Origin: Gavia stellata
Taxonomy: Eukaryota > Chordata > Aves > Gaviiformes > Gaviidae
Direction: 5' to 3'
NCBI RefSeq assembly: GCF_030936135.1
Contig: NC_082616.1
Coordinates: forward strand, 11,963,001 to 12,027,000
DNA: 64,000 bases
The notes under the pieces are model-generated. The model made no database searches. It was not told the origin of the DNA and worked only from the letters and a program-made list of their open reading frames with translations. Of the stretch, positions 26,401 to 52,486 are shown in pieces; positions within the stretch are counted from its first letter, which is position 1, and each line of letters begins with the position of its first letter. The position numbers were made by a program, and so were the translations under genes.

Positions 26401-28755
26401 CCAGGTTGTGTACTGTGTATTTGCTATCATTGGCATGGAGTTATTCCATGGGAAAATCCAGTTCTTCCCTGCAAATTCAAATGCTCCTTATGCCCTGGAA
26501 TGCGGAAACCCAGCTCTCAAGGATTCTCTGTTTGCCCGTGGGAAATACTGCAAGAACAACTTCAACAACTTCGCATCGTCCTTTATTGTCCTGATGGAGC
26601 TCACTGTAGTCAACCAGTGGCATGATATCCTTTGTGGAGGAAGGTCCAGACTAGAGTATGGTGATCCATGCTCTTCCCTGACTCTGCTCTTCCCCTTGTA
26701 TTGCACGCACCCATGCACGTAGTACCAGACAACAGGGAAAGGGTCCCTGCAGAGGGCTTCATTCAGGTGGTCATTGCTGGGCAGTATTATCTGGTTCCTC
26801 CCCTAGCACTAATCTAAACAAGATGTTCTCCTCCTTTAGCACTCTTGCCCTTAACTCCCATTATACTCTTTGCCAATGGATTTGCCAAGGTGACGGATCA
26901 GCCTGCGAAGCTGTATTTCATTGCCTTCCACATTGTGATGGTGATAATTATTGTCAAGTAAGTTTTAGATTGCTCCCCTCCATTTTGGAGGGAAGAGGGG
27001 CTCTGCCCCCTCCCAAGACACCGCTGATGGTCCCAGGGTCACATATGGTGACATGCAGGATGAGTTACAGAGGAACCTGCTGCATCTGTTCTTATGTCCA
27101 CTGAGTGCTGCTCTGACTTGGAGCTCCCCATCTGCAGCAGGGGAGGGGGTGGAGGGCTGGGGAATGAGCCTGGGAATACTGAGACAGTGGTTGATGCCCA
27201 AAAGCAGGGGGGATGCCAGCAAGGAAACGCTGCTATGTAATTCTGCTCATCATTTCTTTCAGTATCTTTGTGTCGTTCATTCTGGAAGCTTTCTTTGTGG
27301 AGTACTCCCTAGAGAAGAGTGAAGTAGAAACAGCCATTGAACAGAAAATCCAGGAGCTGGGAATGGGAGTTCAAGAGTAAGCCACCGAAAAGGGTCGTGC
27401 TGGGTGTGGCTGGCTTGGCATATCTGATGAGGGCTGTGGGGCTGCAGGAAAATGCCTCCCTCTGTCCCGAGGTGTGAGCTGAGACTCTTCTTCCTTGTCG
27501 CAAAGTTCCCGCTAATCTCTCGTGACTATGTAGGCTTGGTCTAGATGTTAGCAGAAGGCTACTCGCGTTGGCCTTGTCTGCCTCGCTGAGCTCTTCCAGC
27601 CCAGGGCTGTTGCCCAGAGGACAGGGGAGATGCTGGAGACTATCAGCATGACTGGTTCTTGCCCTGCCGCAGAGAATCCATTGCTGCTGGGTACATGTGG
27701 GCCCTTGGGGTAAGATGTGCCCCCCTCCAGGGTAACTTCTGGTCCTTCTTGCCTAGGGATGAGCTCCAGGATGAACAGCTCCTTGATAACATGGAGGGTG
27801 CTGAGCACGACCTCGAGGGGGAAGGTGGAACAAAGCCACAGTCCAAAGGGCTGTTGTTTAAAATTGCCTCCAAAAGTAAGTGCAGCCCTACGGTGTGCCC
27901 AGTCTTTGGTTTAAGAGGCCAAGGCTCTGAACCGTCCCTGATCGTAGCCCTGTCTCTGGGGAAGCTCCCATGCACTTCTGCTTCCTTTGGGCTGTAAAAG
28001 CAGCTAAAAACCAGCTGGAGATTTTGAGAACTGTTTGCTGTCTTTCTATTTTTGTAGCAACGCCTTTTCCTCTTTCCTACCCAGACCCTCCTGTGCACGC
28101 TTGTCTTCAGTAGCCAGTCTGCAAAGACACTGCCTTGGTGGCTGAGGTCCTCCTGTTGACAAGAAACCTGTTTTCTGCTTTTTCTCCTTCCTGTATGTGC
28201 TCTGTTTTCCTCCTGGCTTGGGTCACGGGTGACTATATGCTCCTTTCCTCTAGCTTAATGCTTACTTTTTCTTCTGGCTTTCTTGCTGTACCTTAGCAGT
28301 TCCCCAGTCTTGTGCTTCTCAGCATGACAGCTGATTGGGATCACAAATCTATTGAAGGACACATGGGAATAGAAGTGCTTAAAATCTTAAAATAGTGGGT
28401 TTATCCTTTACAAGTGCTCACAGTGCTTAAAAGTATATGGGGTAAAATGCCAGGGAACATCATTTGGGGCATTTGTTTCCTTGCCTGTTTAGTGTAAAAC
28501 ATGAGGAGCAGCCTTTGGGTAAGAGCTGCCATAAGGCAGCCACTGCCTAACTTCTGCTGAGGAACGGGAATGTATGCTTACTTTGACTTTTTTTTTTGGC
28601 CACCTGCAGGGTACAGGACAGTTGACGCTCTGCTCCAGCGTATGTTTGAGGCAGAGATCCCCCTTGAGGACGAAGGCCCTTCATTTGAAGAGATCTTAAA
28701 CTTGTCCCCTACCCCTGCTGTACCCAGTAATCTGCCTTCGCAGAGTGCCGCGTAA
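14428..28755 (+). CDS. TPCN3: Two-pore channel 3, 19 exons, complete
   Basis: Cation channel made of two six-helix repeats; it works as a dimer. Vertebrate TPC3 is described as a voltage-gated Na+-permeable channel reaching the plasma membrane. Exons: 14428-14448, 14730-14812, 16756-16870, 17533-17661, 17912-18028, 19143-19261, 19441-19542, 20541-20667, 21711-21912, 22614-22758, 24410-24595, 25042-25106, 25382-25469, 25771-25840, 26405-26624, 26867-26957, 27263-27376, 27757-27875, 28610-28755. They sum to 2259 nt, 752 residues plus stop, with every phase in register. Repeat I spans about residues 35-271, the linker 272-386, repeat II 387-640, then a Glu-rich cytosolic tail. All introns are GT-AG except 26625-26866 (AT-AC). 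I call TPC3, not TPC1 or TPC2, from overall pattern and from the BUB1/NPHP1 neighbourhood; a tree would settle it. The start gives a short N-terminus (MVEVASQ) and is the first ATG of the CpG-island exon. Confidence 0.92.
14498..14549. repeat. (CCCGG)n pentanucleotide microsatellite
   Basis: About ten uninterrupted CCCGG units lie in TPCN3 intron 1, 50 bases after the exon 1 donor and inside the shared CpG island. Such a repeat is prone to length change and to secondary structure. Confidence 0.95.
16756..20667 (+). other. TPCN3: TPCN3 channel repeat I (exons 3-8)
   Basis: S1 is in the TYLFIFVNLSLAMFE segment and S2-S3 in exon 4. The S4-like segment RIYNVRSIRWSRIVRPIFLI is in exon 5. S5 (EITYVFLLFMFSLLMFSLMALKLFG) is in exon 6. 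Pore and filter (VLVTTANSPDVMMPAF) are split between exons 7 and 8, and S6 (FIAFVIVNTYIFMSLFLAVV) is in exon 8. The Thr-Ala-Asn filter triplet typical of TPC repeat I is visible. The first S4 has few regularly spaced arginines, in line with repeat II being the main voltage sensor in the family. Confidence 0.85.
22319..22350. repeat. 16-bp tandem duplication
   Basis: ATGCTAGATCATGCCC occurs twice in immediate succession in TPCN3 intron 9. No function is evident. Confidence 0.9.
23201..24085 (-). mobile_element. CR1 retrotransposon fragment, antisense in TPCN3 intron 10
   Basis: The left end holds the reverse complement of the CR1 3' region (GAGGTTGGAAGGAACATCTC and GTGCAACCCCCCTGCTC). The right part contains further CR1 landmarks, including the lines around CTTGTCCAGGTCCCGCTG and GTGTAGCAGCCGCCCCTCCC. 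About 880 bp remain, 5'-truncated, with a damaged reading frame. CR1 is the dominant interspersed repeat of birds and supports the avian assignment. Confidence 0.9.
24410..27376 (+). other. TPCN3: TPCN3 channel repeat II (exons 11-17)
   Basis: S1-S2 lie in exon 11 (WTYDVVILINAIFIALDEE, then EWVFLALYIIEILLKVY) and S3 in exon 12. S4 in exon 13 carries regularly spaced arginines (RVLRLIRIVDSIQR), the voltage-sensor pattern. S5 runs across exons 14-15 (TFGGLTLVVYCVFAIIGMELF). The pore helix and filter (SSFIVLMELTVVNQW) end exon 15. S6 spans exons 16-17 (FIAFHIVMVIIIVNIFVSFI). A long S5-pore loop contains Cys and an N-x-[S/T]-like region. Confidence 0.85.
26625..26866 (+). other. TPCN3: U12-type AT-AC intron of TPCN3 (intron 15)
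   Basis: The 242-bp intron begins ATATCCTTT, the exact U12 AT-AC donor consensus. It contains CCCTTAACT (branch adenosine about 26854) 12 bases before its end and finishes TTATAC. Removing it joins CAT-G to TC-TTT and gives NQWHVFANGFAKVTDQ, the continuous repeat II filter/S6 sequence expected of TPC3. A GT-AG alternative (26632 to 26839) also stays in frame but inserts about ten extra residues into the pore. Confidence 0.9.
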
Positions 28756-29142
28756 TGGGGGCCATCCACGGCGGTCGACGAGGAGGAGCCAATTCTCAGC
28801 TGCCCGGGTCTCCAGCGTGTTCCCTGGCTGGCTGCCTTCAGCCACCGCGCTCACGCACGGGAGGGCCAGACTACACAGCAGAAGGGGCAGCTGATGCCGG
28901 AGATGGCTTTGTCACGTAAAAGAGCTTTATCTCATGTAAAGTCTCGTATAAATGTTGAAACTGGAAATACTCTCACGGGAAAGCTGAGGGAGAGGGGGTG
29001 TGGCTGACTGTGCCAGTCAAGTAACGGTGCCGTACTCAGTATGTTACAAAATACCTACTTTTTATAACTGGAATCTTGTATCGCAGCACTTTTATATGCA
29101 TATATGGAGCAGTGTAAGCTGAACTAAACAGCTCTTTCGTAC

Positions 29143-29148
29143 ATTAAA
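29143..29148 (+). terminator. TPCN3: Poly(A) signal of TPCN3
   Basis: ATTAAA lies 388 bases after the TPCN3 stop codon, in plain 3'-UTR sequence, about 545 bases before the BUB1 start codon. No AATAAA was seen in between. Confidence 0.65.
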
Positions 29149-29660
29149 CTCAGCAGTCTGAAAAAATGACCGGTGATCCCAGAGTCAGTGCTGGGAGGGG
29201 GGTGGGTGTGCTGCACCCTATTCTCACCCTCGTGGGCTGTTAACAGGCACGTTTTGGGGCCTCCTCCTAAACTCCACGGTTATTTGTACGCGCAGAGGCA
29301 CTAACCTGAGCAAAGCCGAGGCCTACTGCTCCCCGAGAGCAAGCTGCAGTCAGTAGTACTGTCCAGACCTGCCCCGGGCAACCTTTAGCTTTGCTAAATC
29401 GGAATTTATTCTCTTATACGGATTGTTTTTTCCCCTGGCCTGGCAAGGCCCCCCCGGGCGCTCCGCGACCCCCGCCTCCCCCTGCCCCAAGCCGGGCCCG
29501 GCCTCTGAGGGCGGCCGCCATGGCGCCGGCAGCAGCTCGCGCCGGCCACAGGGGCGGGGCGGCGCCCACCCAATGGGACGAGAAAAGAGGCGTGGCCAGC
29601 GGGTGGGATTGGCGGAGCGGGGCGGCCAATGGGAAGGCGGCGCAGCGTCGCAGTGCGCCT

Positions 29661-29676
29661 GCGCGGCGGGTTTGAA
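29661..29676 (+). promoter_or_regulatory. CDE/CHR-like cell-cycle element of BUB1
   Basis: GCGCGGCGGG is followed directly by TTTGAA (29671-29676), 17 bases upstream of the BUB1 ATG. TTTGAA is the canonical CHR that binds the DREAM and MMB complexes, and a GC-rich CDE a few bases upstream is the usual partner. Such sites repress the gene in G0/G1 and activate it in G2/M. Three CCAAT boxes lie 41-101 bases further upstream, the normal arrangement. Confidence 0.65.
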
Positions 29677-29692
29677 CCGGCGGCGGTTGGGG

Positions 29693-47140
<17,448 letters not shown>

Positions 47141-47214
47141 GCATTTCGTTTGCACAGTTACTGAGGACTGGCATTTTATTGATGTGAAATCTTTTTGTAA
47201 CAACTTGTTTGGAA

Positions 47215-47220
47215 AATAAA
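47215..47220 (+). terminator. BUB1: Poly(A) signal of BUB1
   Basis: AATAAA lies 75 bases after the BUB1 stop codon. Cleavage is expected near 47235, giving a very short 3' UTR. Confidence 0.85.
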
Positions 47221-50200
47221 AGCTCTTGGGGTTAACTTCAGGAATGATAACTTGCATTTTTCTATGCTTTTGTGGAAAAAAAATTACAGTAAAATTACTT
47301 GTTAATTTAACTCATCCAGTTTGGGAGGCATGGGCATGCTGGAGACTGTAGATAGTTGTCATAATATTGTGTATTTCTAAGGGGAAAAAAAGCTGGTAAA
47401 AAGTATTGTACAGATGAAGTAATTGCTTTTAACCTCCCCTGGGATTTTTTAAAAAGCCCTTCGAGTCATTTGTGTTGAAGGGACCTTGGGAAGTCGGCTG
47501 CTCTGACAGGAAGGTACGGTCAATGCTGAGTTCAGAGCTGGCGACCCTTAGCTCTCGTATAGCAGCTAGGAAGCGTACGGGTGATAAACGCAGTCCAGCC
47601 AGGTGAAGGACAGGCTGATCTTTGAAACGTAAAGTGTACGTGAGGTGTTGAGGATTCATTTTCCCAACATGTAAAATGTTGAACAGAGCCTTTGGGGAGG
47701 AGTGAGTCGTTGGAAACGGGAATGTAATTCCAGACTGAGACCCTGCCATCGTGGAAGACTCCAGCATCTCTTCTAAGAGAAGACAACAAGCACTTGGAAG
47801 TGAACTAGTATGTAACCAGGGCTATGGGAGCCTGAACTCGTGTAGCTTTCTACACCTGATCAGGAAAACACCCATGCTCGGTAGGTGTAAGGAGGACAGG
47901 TTTTCTGTAGGTCTCTTCTCCCAAAGAAGCCACTGCAGATAACGAATAGGAGGAAATGCTGTTTTGAGTTGGTGATGAGACAAACGCGCAGATGAGCAAC
48001 AGCGCTTCGAGTACTGGTACTGCAGTTCTTTGGGGTTTGGGGCTCCTACATTCACGGCCCTCCTGCTCTACCCTTTCTCTCAGGAGCTCTTAGGTTGAAA
48101 GAAACTGAGGTTTGCAGATTAGATGTAGGTTAGATAGGACTGAAATCACACTTGCCCCATTTGTTAAATTCACTTCTGACCAGCCACAACACAGTTATTA
48201 GAGATGGGGAAAATCAAGAGGCAAATATCTCTCCTTACTGGAATTGAAAGGGTTGTTTTCTGTTCGTTATGAGGTTTTGTTTTCCCTTACTGTGGCAGAA
48301 TGTTGTGGAAATACTCTGGGAAAATGCCAGGAAAGCATTCCTTTAAAAGTGACCCCTACTCCTTTTTATCTGTCTTTATGTGTTTCTTAATTACAGTGGC
48401 CATACACCAACGCGCTGAATCGTTGCTGCCTACGCAAGTTGCTCACTCGAGTTCGCGTGAAGTTGGCTTGACTTTGTAGCTATTTTGTCAAATGTTAAAT
48501 GTCAAAATAACTTGAATTACCTGAATTACACAAACTCCGAAGAAACCTAGCGGGCACCTTGGACACACCAGCGCCACAGCGGCATCCACGCTGGGCTGTC
48601 TTCCTTGGCTTGGGAGCAAAGGCTGTGCTCTCTCGGGTGAGAACGGACATTGCTGCTTCGGAGCAACATCTGCGTTGACTCGCACCAAGCAAACGTCCCA
48701 GGTGGAGGTTTTCTTTGCTTGCCTTGCTTCAAAGCAAAACGTGTTCCTGGTATTCATTCTTGCAGCCGAACATTTAAAAGGATGTCAGGAATAGCTGGAC
48801 GTGGCTGACAGGCACTGCAAAGGACGGATGGCAGCTCTCGAGCTCCCCTCGCCTTGTTTCTCCACATCCTTCAGCATTGCAAAGCTGAGACTTGCTGCTA
48901 AAACTAGTCTCCGTGACCTTTCTCTGGAGCCACAACTGCCATCACTTCAGAGGGCTTCCTAGCTGGACCTGGCCTGCCGTCCCTCTCCTCTTCCAGGATT
49001 CCCGTGTGGTGGCAAAACCCCGGCTGCCCATGGGGAAGGGCTGCACCGGCCATGCAGAAGTTGCACCGCAGCTTATTGCTGCCTTTGAGCCTCCGTGGCT
49101 GCCGATCGATCTCGGGGAATAAATACGTACGGGGATTTGCTCCTCGCGGGCTGGCGGCGCTCTGCGTTGATGCCTTACAAAGGGTGAATCACGGATGGCC
49201 GGCAGCGCGCTGCGCTGCCAAGAAGCTGGGATTGCGGGATGATCCCAGCACTGAGATGCTTCTCTCACTGAGGACCTTCTTCCTGCCTGTGGATAAAATG
49301 GGGAGCCGTAACCAGGAGTTAGGGGACCTGCGGTGATTTGGGAAGAAGATAACCTATTTGGGAGAGGAGAGCCAGTAGTGCTGCACGGGGAAATGAGCGC
49401 TCGACGTGTGTGCGGCACGCAAAAATTCGGCATTTGGACTTTGTCAGCCTGGCTTTGCTGCCCTCAAATCCTCCTCGCTCAAACTGCATGCGCGTGATGC
49501 CTGGGCTTAACCTGCTGAGAAGCTGGGGAGCACTCCGGCAGCCGCACGCTTCAGCGGGGCTCCGGAGGAGGTCACCGCAGCCTGCGGGATGCGGTTGTCC
49601 TGATGCTGCTCTCGGTCGCGTTCGTGCAGTGCCCTAGTTTATCATCCTGGGAAAGGGATAGCAAAAAGGATGTTTTATCAGCAGAGCCCTGGGGGGAGGT
49701 GAGGGCATTAATTTTATTTGTGCATCTATCCACAGGAGGGAGACAAACAACAGACTTTCATAAATCTCTCTGCCTCTCACTGTGTTTCAGGGGTATTTTT
49801 CCTCTGCTTAAGCTGTTCAGCTTGCAAACCGTCCGGCGGCTGGGCAGCCAGCTCAGCCCAGGCCGGTTCGGCCCTGGGTGCCGAGGGAGGGCAGGGGTGG
49901 CTGGGTTGCTTTTCCTGGGGTTTGCTTTTCCTGGGGAAGGCAGCGGCGCAGGAGCTGGGATCGCAGGCTGCTCTGCCTGCAGAGGTAGTGGAAACGCTTG
50001 TTCCGCTGTTTTCATAAATCCAACTGCGCGGTGGAAAAGCCCGTATCGGCACGAGGGGTGTTGACCCCAGCGACTGTGTCATTTTGGGTAATTCACTGTT
50101 GCACCGGTTTTTATCTGCTCCTCCCGCACCTCGCATCCGGCTCTTGCTCTTCTCCCTGCAGCGAACCGGCCCCGCACCGATGCCTCCCCATAGGATGCGG

Positions 50201-50716
50201 TGCTGCGTGCCGGGGCTCCGCAGCCGCCCGTCCACCCGCCTGCGGTTTCGGGAGACGGGCAGCACTGCTCCTTCCTTGCTTTGGGAAAACCTTTTCCATG
50301 TCCCACCGCAACGCTGGACGTTTCCTTCCAGCAACAGGGAGCATCTCCCTCCCCTGGGGCTCCTCTGCCTGCCTTTATGGCAAATAACTCGTGGATTAGC
50401 CTTTCACGCAGCCTGCTTTGACGTGCATTAGGCTTTCTGTGGCATGTGGAAAAGCTTTTGGGTTTGATACGAAGCAGCTGGTTAACAAGACAGCTGTAGC
50501 AGGTTGCACCGTGAGGCAGATCAGCTGGAGAAACCTCCCTGTAGCTGGTGGAAATACAAATGTTCAATGCTGGGGTTGCTTTTTTATCCCCCTTTCTCCT
50601 TTGTTTAATTTTCTTAAGAGCTGAGCTGGAGACAGCTGTTCTCTGTCCAGCAAAAACCTCTGCTGGCCTCAAGTTTTTATGTATACAGTAAATAATATAT
50701 ATATTTAGTTTCTCAT

Positions 50717-50793
50717 CTCATAACGCAGCGGCATACGCCGCTCCGAAAAGTGCGGAGCACTTTTCGGAGCGGCGTATGCCGCTGCGTTATGAG
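50717..50793. repeat. Perfect palindrome, 37-bp arms, 3-nt loop
   Basis: Left arm 50717-50753 (outer end CTCATAACGC, inner end AAAAGTGC) and right arm 50757-50793 are exact reverse complements, separated by GGA. The bases outside do not pair. The size resembles palindromic MITEs such as the 80-bp mariner-derived MADE1 of human, and TA dinucleotides sit symmetrically near both ends. The sequence itself was not recognised. A transcript would fold into a microRNA-precursor-like hairpin. A fold-back assembly artefact cannot be excluded. Confidence 0.9.
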
Positions 50794-52019
50794 CACGATG
50801 GAGTTTTTTACCCCTGTATTTGCCCCTAATTAAGGCTAATTTCTTCCTGCCCCACCTCGGGGTAGCGATTTTTTTTTTGGCAGCGGCTGCGGTACAGATG
50901 TGTCCCCGCCAGCTGTGCCACCAGCCGGGCGGGAGCTTCTACAGCTTAAATGTCAGCCCCCCCCCCCCCCAAGTGGAGAAGGAGCTCGTGTGGGTGTAGG
51001 AGTTTCACATCGTTATATATGGTAGATAGGTGTTAGCTATAACTCGCCGCGCATCCCTCCTCCCTTGGCAAGCATCCCCTCTGCCTGCAAGCGCGGCTCC
51101 TGCCCGGCGGCTAAGAGCATCCCGGGGAAGCCAGGCATGGGTGTGAGCTCCGAGGATGCCTGCAGGGATGCACGGGGTGGGATTTTTGCTTGCAATCGCC
51201 TTGATTTTTATCACTCTGGGCTCTTAGTTTGGCTATGAATGATTATAGCTGAGCCCTGGCGAGGAGCGGAGGTCTGAGATGGGGTAGCTGGTGGGGATGG
51301 CTAAAGGGACGCTGCCTGCCCACGCCGGGGCAGGGTTGGGTTCAGGCGGCCCGTGCCCTGTTATTTTCCATTAAATAACCTTAAAGAGAAGCCCCCGCGC
51401 CGGGCACCTGCTCCTGCCACCCCCTCGCATGAGCGTCCCATGGAGAAGCAGGAGGGATAAAGGGTAAAGCCGTCCCAGGAGGGGCCGAGCGGCACGACGG
51501 CCGTGGGAACGGGTCTACGGAGAGACGACCTGGGGGGGGGTGGAGGCTCCTATTTTCTAACCGATTTTAAAATGAGCTGCTAAAGAAGAGCTTTGAAAAA
51601 AACAACAACACAAAAACCCAAAGCCCCAGCTGGCGACGCTGATATTTCCTCCTTGGCGCGCGCTGAATCCACGCTGATGAAGATCTCTAGGTATCCCCAG
51701 AGTCGCCCTTTAGAGATAACTCATCTTGGGGCCTCCACCACCCACACGGAGAGGAGAGATTTCCTGGAGCGTGGGTGGCTCGCTTTTTCTTCTGCAGAAA
51801 ACCCAAGTTTACTCACTTTTCACCCGTTGCCATCGTGCCGCACCTCGGTGGTGAGCCAGGGCCCCCGGCCGGGGTCTGGGGCTTGCTCCCTCCCAGCTCC
51901 TCCATCGCTGGCGGGTGGGAGCCCATCGCCCAGGACCCCGGCCGAGCCCTCGCTGCGGGCAACACCTCCCGACCATTGCTCAGCAGAGGCCCGATTTCTT
52001 AATTGCAGGTTTTAAGGCA

Positions 52020-52240
52020 TTTTAAAAAAAGGTTGAGGCTGTTAAAAGCTGCAGGCACCTCACTAATTAGTTAGACGCATGCTAACGAAGCAGCGGTCCT
52101 GGTTCCCGTACAGGTGAGGCATTAATGTCACCCAAGGCGATGTCACTCAGCCCCATTAGGGACAACAAATTGCTTCACCCAGCTGGAAATACCCATTAAC
52201 CAGGTAACGAATTGACTGGGGCCAGCAGTGAATCAAAGCG
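52020..52240. promoter_or_regulatory. Candidate regulatory element rich in homeodomain core sites
   Basis: Within 220 bp are CTAATTAGTTAG, GCATTAATGTC, CCCATTAGGG and CCCATTAACCAGG, many ATTA/TAAT cores in otherwise GC-rich flanks. The island has no open frame or repeat signature. It could be a distal enhancer of BCL2L11 or BUB1. The call rests on motif density alone. Confidence 0.3.
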
Positions 52241-52469
52241 ACAGCCCCCGAGGGATGCCCCAGCTCCGGCCCAGGGACCACTCGTGTCACGACAGGACTG
52301 TTCTCAGCCACTGCTGCCTCCAGGAGAGGCGGCTGCTGCTGAGGGACCGTCCCTCGGCCGTCCATCACCACTGTGGATGGCTGAGGAATAATGACATCCT
52401 GCGCAGAGATGGTTTGGATGTTTCTTTAACTAACGTGTATGTACACACATATATAAAAACCCACCTATT

Positions 52470-52486
52470 CATATATATATATATAA
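52470..52486. repeat. (AT)n microsatellite
   Basis: About eight AT units interrupt GC-rich intergenic DNA. Confidence 0.85.

Noticed and set aside
26632-26839. GT-AG alternative for TPCN3 intron 15
   Set aside because: It is in frame but adds SLLPLTPIIL-like residues to the pore exit, whereas the AT-AC reading has full U12 signals and gives the expected sequence.
49004-50672. Overlapping frames of 100-200 codons on both strands between BUB1 and BCL2L11
   Set aside because: All are mutually overlapping, GC-driven, without known domains or supporting splice structure.
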